This document shows, piece after piece, positions 15,169-23,000 of a stretch of DNA of 59,932 nt (positions within the stretch are counted from its first letter, which is position 1; each line of letters starts with the position of its first letter). A program made the translations under genes and the position numbers. The notes below the pieces were generated by a model. That model made no database searches and was not told the DNA's origin. It saw only the letters and a program-made list of their open reading frames with translations. The DNA comes from Chloroflexota bacterium (GTDB taxonomy: Bacteria > Chloroflexota > Dehalococcoidia > Bin125). The stretch is taken from positions 1 through 59,932 of the forward strand of contig JAPPFB010000024.1 in assembly GCA_028875225.1 (NCBI GenBank), written 5' to 3'.

Positions 15169-18100
15169 ATGGAAGAACTGTTTGGCCTCCCGACGATTCG
15201 CCTGATGTGGATCGTTGTCGCCATCGCCGGAGTCGCCGCCGCCGTCATCGCTTACATCTTCCTCAAGCGTCCGATTCTCGTCCGCATGGGTCTGCGCAAC
15301 ATTCCCCGACGGCGCGCGCAGACGGTGCTGGTCACGATGGGCCTGACCCTGGCGACGATCATCGTCACGATTGCATTCTCGACCGGCGATTCGTTAGCCG
15401 TCAGCGTCCGCAACCTGGCCCTCAACAGCCTCGAGCGAATCGACCACTTCATCACCGAGGAAGAGACTGACGATTCGGCCGAAGACGCCGGGACCGGCAT
15501 CCCCGACCAGGTGCTGCTCGACCTGCAATCGCACTTTGCCGACGACGATCGGGTCGAAGCCATCTTCGGTTCGCGATTCGACCTCGTCCCGATCGAACAT
15601 CCGGAGGCCGGTCAGATTGAGCCGCAGTTTTTCCTCGTCGGCGTCGACCCGCAGACCGTCGATCGGCTGAACGCCGTGCGCGACGAGGACGGTGACCTGC
15701 TTCGACTGAGCGAGCTCGACTCGGATGAAATCGTGATCAACGAGCGAGCCGCTCGCGAGCTGGACGCCGAGCCCGGCGATCAGGTCAGGCTCTATGTGCG
15801 GGGCAGTCCACGACAGTTCAGCGTGGCGGCCATCGGCCGGGATGCCGTCTTGACCGGCAATCTCGAGGCGGGTGGCTCTGGCGGTCTGCTCGCTCTGGAC
15901 GCGTACCAGAGCCTGTTGGGTCCGCAGCTGTCCCCGCCCGACCGCTGGGATTCCATCCTGTTCAGTGGCGCCGGCGGAGTTGAGGCGCCGTTGGAGTTCT
16001 CGGACGCGCTCGATGACGACATCAACGATGCGATCAGGGCGTTCGAGCGGCAGCACCCGGAACTGTATCTGAGCAACGGTCTGACGCGATTCGATTCAGA
16101 TCCGGTCAAGGCCGACAGCCTGGAAGACGCCGAGTTGATTGCCAGCGTCTTCACCACCCTGTTCCTGTTCATGGGCTCGTTCTCGGTCGCTGCGGGGATC
16201 CTGCTGATCTTCCTGATCTTCGCCATGCTGGCTGAGGAGCGAAAGCCGGAGATGGGCATCGCCCGCGCCGTGGGCATGCAGCGCAACGACCTGATCCAGA
16301 TGTTCATCTCGGAGGGCATGGTCTACAACATGGGCGCCGCGGTTGTGGGCGTGGTGCTGGGGCTGCTGTTTGCACTGGGCTTCATCGCCGCGCTCAACCA
16401 GGGATTCGAGAGCTTCGGGTTCGTCTTCACCTGGACGGTCACGATCAAGAGCCTGGTCATCTCGGCCTGCATCGGGATTGTCATCACGTTCATCACTGTT
16501 GTCTTCTCCAGCTTCCGAGCCTCGCGTTTGAACATCGTCGCCGCCATTCGCGATATTCCCGAAGCCCAATACGAGGAGACCTATCCGCTGACCCCCTGGC
16601 GGGTGGTCAGGAACGTGCTCGGGGTGTTCACAACGGCCATCGGTCTTGTGCTTCTGCTGACCACGCCGTTCACGCTTATTCTCGGAGCCCCGGTCGCACT
16701 GGTGTTGCAACTGATCGGAAGCCGTTGGTCGAGGCGGCTGACTCCCTGGGTGCTGCTCTTCGGTTGGCGTGTCCTGCGCTGGAATCCACAGTGGTGGGTG
16801 CTGTTCATCGTGGGCGGGCTCATGGTGCTCGAATTCGGTCTCGGCCAGGAAAGCTTCTTCCCCTACATGACCGGCGTTTCGCTGACTCCGCTGGGCATCG
16901 TCATGGGTCTGAACAGACTGCGGCTGGGAGGCCGGCGTCTGAACCAACGGTTGCTCTACACGCTTGGCGCAGGATTCGTGATGTTCCTCTGGTTCATTCC
17001 GAATGACTGGCATGAGAGCTTCTTTGACAACAATCTCAACGGTGGACCGGAACTGTTCGTACTCGCCGGGACCATGCTCACCGCGGCCGGCACGCTGCTG
17101 CTGGTCTTCAACCTCGATCTGATCGTCGGTGGAGTGCGTCGCGCCGTTGGCGGGATCGGACGAATGGCGCCCGTCATCCGCACCGCCGCCGCGTATCCGG
17201 CGGCGGCTCGGTACCGCACCGGCATGACGATCGCCATGATTGCGCTGATCACGTTCGCCCTCGTCAACTTCACCACGATCAACTCTTCCTTCAGCCAGGC
17301 CTTCACCGGCAACGACACTGCTGGCGGATTCGAGGTCCTGGCATTCAATACCGATGTCAACGCCGTGTCCGACATCCGGGCGGGCCTGGCCGACGCCGGA
17401 GCGACCGAAGTGATCGAGGACATCGAGAACGCGGGCCGGATCGAAGCCGGTCCTGAACGCGGCACCCGAGCCATCACGGTCTTGACAGAGCGCTGGGACG
17501 CCGTGACTGAGCGGCACATTCTCGATCGCGACGGTGGCATTCAACTTGTCGAGACCAATCTGGCAGATGTCCAAATCGATGACCGCGACGCGGTGGTGGT
17601 CGGTGGCATCGACAGTGAGTTCGTCGATGGTCAAGAGGTGAAGCTGCAGGCGATCTCGTACCGCTATGAGAACGAGCAGGCGGTGTGGAGCGCGCTTCGG
17701 AGCGAGGAGATGGTCGCGGTGGCGACGGTCGACGCCATTGATGGCGCATTTGGATTCGCCGACAGTGATCTTGATCCGTGGTCGGTGCCCGACACCGTCA
17801 CCGATGAGGCGACGCTGCTGCCTCGCATCGTCATTGAAGTCGGCCTGGGCGAGAATGCCAGGCAGGTCGAGGTGATTGCGATTCTTGAGCGGATCAGCGG
17901 GGCATTCGTCGACCTGGACGGCGAGAATGGCAGCCTGCCGACGCTGCTGCTGCCGGAATCGGTTGCATCCCAGGTGATTGGACAGTCCGAATCGACCCGC
18001 CACTACATTTCGACCAGAGCCGGGGCCGACACCCTCGACGTCGCCCAGGGAATTGAGCGGGAGCTGCGAATCTTCGCCGTCGATATCCAGGGCGAACTCA

Positions 18101-18519
18101 AGCGGCAACAGCAGACTCAGACCTCGATCCTGGCGCTGTTCCAGGGATTCATCGGGATCGGACTGGTGGCCGGACTGGCCGCGCTTGGCGTGATCGCGTT
18201 GCGCGCGGTGGTCGAACGGCGGCAGCAGATCGGCGTATTGCGCGCGATCGGATTCCAGTCTCGACTGGTGGGCTTCGAGCTGCTGATCGAGATGGGATTC
18301 ATTGCCCTGCTCGGCCTCGGGCTCGGCACGGCGCTGGCGCTGGGCCTCGCTTGGCGGCTGTTCGCCGAGGGCACCTTCGGCGAGATTTCGATGTACGTTC
18401 CGGTTGGCACCATTCTGCCGATATTGATCGGTGCGTTCGCAGCGTCGTTGATCCTGACATACTTCCCGGCCAGACAGGCGGCGCGCACCACCATCGCGGA
18501 GGCATTGAGATATGAGTAG
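15169..18519 (+). CDS. Large ABC permease with two FtsX domains
   Basis: A 1116-residue permease. An N-terminal helix in LMWIVVAIAGVAAAVIAYIF is followed by NIPRRRAQTVLVTMGLTLAT. An extracytoplasmic domain then leads to a first FtsX core with EERKPEMGIARAVGMQRND (about residues 350-370). A block of hydrophobic helices (residues about 480-660), a second extracytoplasmic domain (about 705-980) and a second FtsX core with ERRQQIGVLRAIGFQSR follow. It ends PARQAARTTIAEALRYE. It fits the large two-FtsX-domain permeases that work with one LolD-type ATPase. AGGAAAGG precedes the ATG; the hydrolase gene overlaps its 3' end by eight bases. Confidence 0.9.
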   Translation: MEELFGLPTIRLMWIVVAIAGVAAAVIAYIFLKRPILVRMGLRNIPRRRAQTVLVTMGLTLATIIVTIAFSTGDSLAVSVRNLALNSLERIDHFITEEETDDSAEDAGTGIPDQVLLDLQSHFADDDRVEAIFGSRFDLVPIEHPEAGQIEPQFFLVGVDPQTVDRLNAVRDEDGDLLRLSELDSDEIVINERAARELDAEPGDQVRLYVRGSPRQFSVAAIGRDAVLTGNLEAGGSGGLLALDAYQSLLGPQLSPPDRWDSILFSGAGGVEAPLEFSDALDDDINDAIRAFERQHPELYLSNGLTRFDSDPVKADSLEDAELIASVFTTLFLFMGSFSVAAGILLIFLIFAMLAEERKPEMGIARAVGMQRNDLIQMFISEGMVYNMGAAVVGVVLGLLFALGFIAALNQGFESFGFVFTWTVTIKSLVISACIGIVITFITVVFSSFRASRLNIVAAIRDIPEAQYEETYPLTPWRVVRNVLGVFTTAIGLVLLLTTPFTLILGAPVALVLQLIGSRWSRRLTPWVLLFGWRVLRWNPQWWVLFIVGGLMVLEFGLGQESFFPYMTGVSLTPLGIVMGLNRLRLGGRRLNQRLLYTLGAGFVMFLWFIPNDWHESFFDNNLNGGPELFVLAGTMLTAAGTLLLVFNLDLIVGGVRRAVGGIGRMAPVIRTAAAYPAAARYRTGMTIAMIALITFALVNFTTINSSFSQAFTGNDTAGGFEVLAFNTDVNAVSDIRAGLADAGATEVIEDIENAGRIEAGPERGTRAITVLTERWDAVTERHILDRDGGIQLVETNLADVQIDDRDAVVVGGIDSEFVDGQEVKLQAISYRYENEQAVWSALRSEEMVAVATVDAIDGAFGFADSDLDPWSVPDTVTDEATLLPRIVIEVGLGENARQVEVIAILERISGAFVDLDGENGSLPTLLLPESVASQVIGQSESTRHYISTRAGADTLDVAQGIERELRIFAVDIQGELKRQQQTQTSILALFQGFIGIGLVAGLAALGVIALRAVVERRQQIGVLRAIGFQSRLVGFELLIEMGFIALLGLGLGTALALGLAWRLFAEGTFGEISMYVPVGTILPILIGAFAASLILTYFPARQAARTTIAEALRYE

Positions 18520-19351
18520 CGAGAACGAGCAACTGCACCTGCTCCGCGAGCTGGCCTTCGGTTACGACCGGGATCTACCGTTCAACGCCGCCACGGCTCC
18601 CGCCGGGGATGGCCGGGGACTGACCGTTGAACGGTTCGAGATCACTTCGCGCTATGAAGATCGTGTTGGCGGATTGCTCTTGCAGTCGGTCGAGGCCGAG
18701 GGTCCGCGTCCGCTGATACTGGTCGGGCATCCGGGCACGCTGGACAAGTCCAGCGACTACGTCCTCTGGCCGGCCGAGCAGTGGATGGCCCGGGGCGCGA
18801 TCTGCGCCACGATCGACCAGGCCGGGCACGGCGAGCGCGCCCGGCGTCCGGTCTCGATGGAGGATTTCCAACGCTGGCCGATGCGCCGCCTGGATCAGTC
18901 GCTGCAGACGGTCGTCGACTGGATGCGCACGCTCGACTACCTCTCGGAACGGCCGGAGGTCGATGCCAGCCGTGTTGGATTTGTCGGCTTCTCGATGGGT
19001 GGCATGCGCGGGGCGCCGTTTGTCGGACTGGACGATCGAGTCAAGGCCGCGTCATTCTGCATCTCCGGCGCAAGCACGTTGTCGGGCCGCGGCGGCAGCG
19101 CCGGAGAGCTCGCCAATTCTCTGACTGACCCCGGCGTCTATGCGCCAATGATGGCGGGGCGAGCAGTCCAGGTGGTGGCCGGCGAGCATGATGACCTGAT
19201 CACGCCAGAGGCGACGCAGCGCTTCTACGATCTACTTGATGAACCTCGGGAGTTGGTCTGGCTGCCCTGTGGTCACTGGGATTTCATGCCGCAGGGGATC
19301 CAGCCGGTCGGGCCGTTTCTCGAGCGGCACCTGGGCTTCGGCGACGGTTAG
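18512..19351 (+). CDS. Alpha/beta hydrolase (dienelactone-hydrolase/acetyl-esterase type)
   Basis: A 279-residue alpha/beta hydrolase. The nucleophile elbow is VGFSMGG, the acid is probably Asp in EHDDLITPE, and the base is His in LPCGHWDF. An oxyanion-type segment LILVGHPG lies near residue 70. It has no signal peptide. It overlaps the permease gene by eight bases and so belongs to that operon, hinting at hydrolysis of an ester or lipid related to the exported substrate. It converges with the CaiB gene; the stops overlap by four bases. Confidence 0.82.
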   Translation: MSSENEQLHLLRELAFGYDRDLPFNAATAPAGDGRGLTVERFEITSRYEDRVGGLLLQSVEAEGPRPLILVGHPGTLDKSSDYVLWPAEQWMARGAICATIDQAGHGERARRPVSMEDFQRWPMRRLDQSLQTVVDWMRTLDYLSERPEVDASRVGFVGFSMGGMRGAPFVGLDDRVKAASFCISGASTLSGRGGSAGELANSLTDPGVYAPMMAGRAVQVVAGEHDDLITPEATQRFYDLLDEPRELVWLPCGHWDFMPQGIQPVGPFLERHLGFGDG

Positions 19352-20613
19352 CTCAACACGCCCGTCGAGGTCAGCTCCGCCACTTCATCCGCCGAGTAGC
19401 CCAGGACTTCCGTCGCCACTTCGTAGGTGTGCTGGCCGAAGAGCGGCGCTGGCGATGCCAGGTATCCCGGCGTCTCGTGCAGCTTGACGATTGGGCCGTC
19501 GTAGAGCGAGATGTCCGTCTCGGGATGGTCGAGGTACTCGTAGAACCCTCGGGCAGCGAGATGATCGTCGTGCTCGCACATGTCCTCGGCGTCCTGCACC
19601 AGGGCCGCGGCGACGCCGACCGACTGCAGCTGGATCGCCAGCGCGGCGGCGTCGAACGATGCGGTCCAGTCGGAAAGCATCGAGTTGAGTTCGTCTTCAT
19701 GGCGGCGTCGTCCGAGCAGGGTTGCGAAGCGATCATCCGAGGTGAACGCGGCGCCCTTAGCGACGGCGCGGAGCGATTCCCACTTGGCATCGTCGCCGAC
19801 TGCGATGGCGATCCAGCGCTCGCGTGCGGATGGATCGTCGGCGCAGCGGTAGATGCCGTGCGGACACATCCAGCTCGACTTGTTGCCGTTGCGGACCTGG
19901 TTGACGCCGTTGGCGGTGTAGTCGAGCAGCGAGGGGCCCATGGTGGCGGCGACCGACTCGACCTGGGCCAGCTCGATTCGCTGCCCCTGACCCGTCTTTC
20001 GACGGTGCCTGAGCGCCGCCAGGATGGCGATCACCGTGTGGCCCGGGTTGACAACGTAGTCGGGGTAGTTGGTGCCCACACCGACCGGCGCACGGTCCGG
20101 ATCGCCGGAGAGGTGCGAGATGCCCGTTGTCGGGGTCAGCACCGCGCCGAAGCCGAGGAAGTCGCGATGGGGGCCGCTGAGGCCCTGCATCGGCATGTAG
20201 GCGGCGATGATGTCGGGCTTGATTTCGCGGAGTTGCTCGTAGGTCAGATTCCAGCGTTCGAAGATGCGTGGCGTGAGGTTGGAGAGGAAGATGTCGGAGC
20301 GTTCGATCAGGCGGTAGGCGACTTCCTGCGAGCCCTCGGCCGACATGTTGAGCAGGAAGGACCGCTTGTCGGCATTGAAGTTGTTGAAGTAGGCGCAGAC
20401 GTTGTAGCCGGTCTTGCCGGGCTTGATCGGCTGGCCCAGGCGCAGTCCGTCGACTCGGGCTTCGGACTCGATCCGGATCACATCGGCGCCGAAGTCGGCC
20501 AGCGTCCGCGCGGCGATCGGTCCGACGCCGAACCAGGAGAAGTCGGCCACTCGGACACCATCAAGTGGGCGTCCCCGCCTTCGCGGGGATGACGGGGAGG
20601 AGGAATCTGTCAT
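19348..20613 (-). CDS. CaiB/BaiF (class III) CoA-transferase, gene 1
   Basis: A 421-residue family III CoA-transferase with LDGVRVADFSWFGVGPIAART, GADVIRIESEARVDG, NFNADKRSFLLNMS and the PGHTVIAILAALRHRRKTG core. The Asp in TNYPDYVVNPG is the probable catalytic residue. Such enzymes move CoA between carboxylic acids such as formyl, carnitine, bile-acid or aromatic acids. It overlaps the second CaiB gene by ATGA, so the two may form a heteromer or sequential enzymes. Residues 5-17 (about SSPSSPRRRGRPL) are encoded by a palindromic repeat, an unusual N-terminus. Confidence 0.9.
   Translation of the reverse strand: MTDSSSPSSPRRRGRPLDGVRVADFSWFGVGPIAARTLADFGADVIRIESEARVDGLRLGQPIKPGKTGYNVCAYFNNFNADKRSFLLNMSAEGSQEVAYRLIERSDIFLSNLTPRIFERWNLTYEQLREIKPDIIAAYMPMQGLSGPHRDFLGFGAVLTPTTGISHLSGDPDRAPVGVGTNYPDYVVNPGHTVIAILAALRHRRKTGQGQRIELAQVESVAATMGPSLLDYTANGVNQVRNGNKSSWMCPHGIYRCADDPSARERWIAIAVGDDAKWESLRAVAKGAAFTSDDRFATLLGRRRHEDELNSMLSDWTASFDAAALAIQLQSVGVAAALVQDAEDMCEHDDHLAARGFYEYLDHPETDISLYDGPIVKLHETPGYLASPAPLFGQHTYEVATEVLGYSADEVAELTSTGVLS
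20571..20594. repeat. Palindromic repeat inside the start of a CaiB/BaiF gene
   Basis: Arms CCCCGC and GCGGGG with the flank GATGACG; read on the minus strand it is the widespread form beginning CGTCATCCCCGCG. It shares its frame with the ATACCCGCG repeats at 10448, 24206 and 30944 (GTCAT, C-run, GCG, centre, CGC, G-run). Here it is in frame within codons 7-15 of the coding region. Confidence 0.75.
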
Positions 20614-21893
20614 ATCGCGCCCTCTCCGGCAAAGGCGATCAGGTCTTCGGCGGGAATGCCGACCTCGTCGACCCAGACCTCCTGATTATGTTCTCCGATT
20701 TGCGGGGCCGGACGCCGGACGCTGGCAGGCGTCTCGGACAGATGGTACGGAGGGCCGGGGTAGCGCAGTCCGGCGTCTTCGGAGCCGAGGCGGGTCGGCT
20801 GATTGAGCTCCAGCCACCACTCGCGCTCGGCCAGGTGCTCGCTGTCGGCGATGTCGGACGGCGTCGCGACCTGGCCGATCAGGAGCCGCCGCGACTGTCC
20901 TTCCTCGTAGGCCTCCATCGTCGTCTTGCTCGCGTAGAACCTGGTCAGAACCTCCTGCGCGCGAGCGAGGACCGGCGCGTGTTTGGCCTGTTCCTCTACG
21001 TCGAGCAGGATGCGCATGTTGAAGTTGGCGAAGGTGTTGGCGTACTCCGGCTCGGTCAGATCCTCGGCCATGCCGTTTTCTTCCATCCAGCCGATGACCT
21101 CGGTCCAGGGCGCGCCAAATCCGGGGACGCCGACCATCGAGAAGATGTAGCCGTCGCTGGTCTTGTACGTCCCGATGCCGGGCAGTCGATGACTCTCGCC
21201 GACCCGCTCGCGCGAGGTGCCCTGGAAATCCCATTGCAGATGGGCGGTCTCCTGGCAGATCGAAAGCGCCTCCTGGATCGACGTCTCGACGCGCTGTCCG
21301 CCGCCCGTCGCTTCGGCCTGTAAGAGCGCCAGCAGCGCGCCCTGGGCGGCGGATATGCCGGCCACGGCGTATGCCTGGTTGCCGGCGATGCGCATCGGGG
21401 AGCCGTCCGGGTATCCGGCCAGCGTCGCGATGCCGGCTGCCGCCTGGGCGACGATGTCGGTGACCTCCCAACCGGCTCTGGGGCCGTCGAGACCGAATCC
21501 CGTGATCGAGACCCAGATCAAGGCCGGTTGGGCCTCCATGTAGGCGTCGGGATCGACGTCGTGTTCGACCAGCTCGGCTCGTTCGGCGGCGGTCCAGGAC
21601 TCGATCACGATGTCGGCGGTCTTGACCAGTTCGCCGAACAGCCAGCGTCCGTCGTAATGGCCGAGATCGAGCGTGACTGAGCGCTTGTTGGCGTTGAAGT
21701 ACCAGAAGCGGAGCGACGTCTCGCGGCCGGGGATGCCCTGCCAGAACGGGGCGCGTCCGCGAGAGGGGTCGCCGCCGACGGGCTCGACCTTGATTACGTC
21801 GGCCCCAAGGTCCGCAAGCAGCTTGCCGCAGTACCAGCCCATCTCGGAGGTCAGGTCGAGGATGCGGACGCCGTCGAGTGCTGATTGAGTCAT
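20610..21893 (-). CDS. CaiB/BaiF (class III) CoA-transferase, gene 2
   Basis: A 427-residue CoA-transferase with LDGVRILDLTSEMGWYCGKLL, GADVIKVEPVGGDPSR, FNANKRSVTLDLG and the QAYAVAGISAAQGALLALL core. It ends with the family's typical hinge region YPGPPYHLSETPA. It is only moderately similar to its neighbour, so the two are not a recent duplication. It is the first gene of the pair, starting from a TACAAT box exactly six bases before the ATG and no clear Shine-Dalgarno sequence. Confidence 0.9.
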   Translation of the reverse strand: MTQSALDGVRILDLTSEMGWYCGKLLADLGADVIKVEPVGGDPSRGRAPFWQGIPGRETSLRFWYFNANKRSVTLDLGHYDGRWLFGELVKTADIVIESWTAAERAELVEHDVDPDAYMEAQPALIWVSITGFGLDGPRAGWEVTDIVAQAAAGIATLAGYPDGSPMRIAGNQAYAVAGISAAQGALLALLQAEATGGGQRVETSIQEALSICQETAHLQWDFQGTSRERVGESHRLPGIGTYKTSDGYIFSMVGVPGFGAPWTEVIGWMEENGMAEDLTEPEYANTFANFNMRILLDVEEQAKHAPVLARAQEVLTRFYASKTTMEAYEEGQSRRLLIGQVATPSDIADSEHLAEREWWLELNQPTRLGSEDAGLRYPGPPYHLSETPASVRRPAPQIGEHNQEVWVDEVGIPAEDLIAFAGEGAI

Positions 21894-21899
21894 GGTGGG

Positions 21900-21905
21900 A
21901 TTGTA
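21900..21905 (-). promoter_or_regulatory. TACAAT -10 box six bases before the CaiB start (leaderless)
   Basis: TACAAT on the minus strand ends six bases before the ATG of the gene at 21893, placing the predicted transcript start at or next to the start codon. No Shine-Dalgarno sequence is present. It is one of six genes in the window with the exact arrangement TANNNT, six bases, start codon. Confidence 0.55.
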
Positions 21906-22237
21906 GGAGGCGACTTGTGCGCATCAGGGTGGTTGGCAGAAATTTTTTCCTGGCGCCGGAAAAAGAACGGTCGGCGATGATCTCCAGTGTTTTACTGGGT
22001 TTCGTGGGAGACAGGGTGGTTGGAAGTGGTTGGTTTTGTTCGGCTGTGGTCGGTATGCGGTGTACGGATTTGTTCGATTCCGTTCGGATTTGGACGGATC
22101 TGTGCGGTTGTGGGTGGGTTTTGGCGGTCTGGGTTTGGGGTGTTCGGCGGGTGTTCGGGAGGGGTGTTGGAAGTACGGAGAGCGCCTGGAGGTTGACAGT
22201 ATCCATGGGTGTCCGTTCCTGCGGTCAGACGTGAGGC

Positions 22238-22254
22238 ATCCTGAAGTTCAGGAT
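22238..22254. promoter_or_regulatory. Palindromic operator candidate for the toxin-antitoxin pair
   Basis: ATCCTGAA and TTCAGGAT arms around one base give a 17-base palindrome, about 60 bases before the antitoxin ATG. Type II antitoxins normally repress their own operon through such a site. A TATGCT box at 22290-22295 could be the -10 element. Confidence 0.5.
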
Positions 22255-22313
22255 ATGCGTTCTAGTGAAGCAAGACTGAGCAGAGTGCGTATGCTGGATT
22301 GCAGGAGGCGGAA

Positions 22314-22673
22314 ATGGCGATCAGGAAAATGGAAGGCGAGCCGGTTCCAGACCGCGAAGTGATGCCGATGTCGGAGATCCGGCGTTGGAGGGGGATGCGG
22401 CTTGAGGAGTACGTGGAGCTGTATCCAGTCTGGGCCGACTGGATGAGCAATCACAGCCAACTGATGTACGACGAAGACGGTGGGGCGTGGGTCCCGCGGT
22501 GGGATCCTGAAGTCGGCGTGGGGATTGGCTGGGAAGACGACGAGGAGTTCACACCGGACATGGTCGAAGGGCTGATCGCAGAGTCGAAGCGAGCGCTGGA
22601 GGAGGTCAGAGCCGGAGGGGGTGTGGACTTTCGCGAGCTAGACGAGGACGAGTCGTTTTGGGCTGACGACTAG
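22314..22673 (+). CDS. Putative antitoxin partner of a RelE/ParE toxin
   Basis: A 119-residue acidic protein starting MAIRKMEGEPVPDREVM; AGGAGG lies five bases upstream. It has SEIRRWRGMRLEEYVELYPVW and a very acidic C-terminus ending in EDESFWADD. I do not recognise a standard ribbon-helix-helix, Phd or HTH antitoxin domain with certainty. The antitoxin call rests on position: the toxin gene starts two bases after its stop. The size and charge also fit. Confidence 0.55.
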   Translation: MAIRKMEGEPVPDREVMPMSEIRRWRGMRLEEYVELYPVWADWMSNHSQLMYDEDGGAWVPRWDPEVGVGIGWEDDEEFTPDMVEGLIAESKRALEEVRAGGGVDFRELDEDESFWADD

Positions 22674-22675
22674 TA

Positions 22676-22960
22676 GTGCGCTTCAAGGTCACCCTCAATG
22701 ATGAGGCGAGGGGGCAGTTGCGCGGGCTGGCTCCCGGCCCGAAGCGGCTCGTTCGCAGAGTCCTGCGCGAGATGGAAGATGATCCGTTCGCGCTGGATTT
22801 TCGTCAGTTGGATCGACCAGAGGTGGTGTACCGCATTCGCGAGGGAGATTATCGGATCGTGTTTGAGCCAGGTCCCGGGCATCGGGAGGTGACGGTGACG
22901 CGGATTGGTCATCGGGAGTCGGTGTATGAGGGGTTGGGGCGGCAGCCGGTTGACGAGTGA
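22676..22960 (+). CDS. RelE/ParE-family toxin
   Basis: A 94-residue basic protein with a GTG start. It has FKVTLNDEARGQLRGLAPGP, then VVYRIREGDYRIVFEPGPG and VTVTRIGHRESVYEGL, the classic RelE/ParE strand pattern (YRIRxGDYRIxF...GHRxxVY). RelE members cleave ribosome-bound mRNA and ParE members poison gyrase; sequence alone does not decide which. It follows the putative antitoxin gene by two bases, so the two are coupled. Confidence 0.82.
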   Translation: MRFKVTLNDEARGQLRGLAPGPKRLVRRVLREMEDDPFALDFRQLDRPEVVYRIREGDYRIVFEPGPGHREVTVTRIGHRESVYEGLGRQPVDE

Positions 22961-23000
22961 GGCTGTTGCTTTCCGTGCGGACGAACCAACGTCTAAATCA

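Larger units (their letters stand above)
21894..22313. other. 420-bp gene-free stretch, G/T-rich on the plus strand
   Basis: No credible gene. The plus strand is strongly enriched in G and T between about 21990 and 22190, with runs such as GGGTGGG, TGGG, TGGGG, CGGG and GGGAGGGG at 22112-22165 that could form a G-quadruplex. At its left end is the leaderless-type promoter of the CaiB gene; at its right end is a palindrome upstream of the toxin-antitoxin pair. The long minus-strand open frame across it has Pro/Thr/Gln-biased, non-protein-like composition. Confidence 0.6.

Noticed and set aside
16096-18108. 670-residue open frame on the minus strand
   Set aside because: Shadow of the large FtsX permease; Asp/His/Arg/Gln-rich with no domain, while the plus strand has clear membrane helices and FtsX motifs.
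20686-22206. 506-residue minus-strand frame covering the G/T-rich stretch
   Set aside because: It runs out of frame through the CaiB gene and through low-complexity DNA; the N-terminal Pro/Thr/Gln text is a composition artefact.
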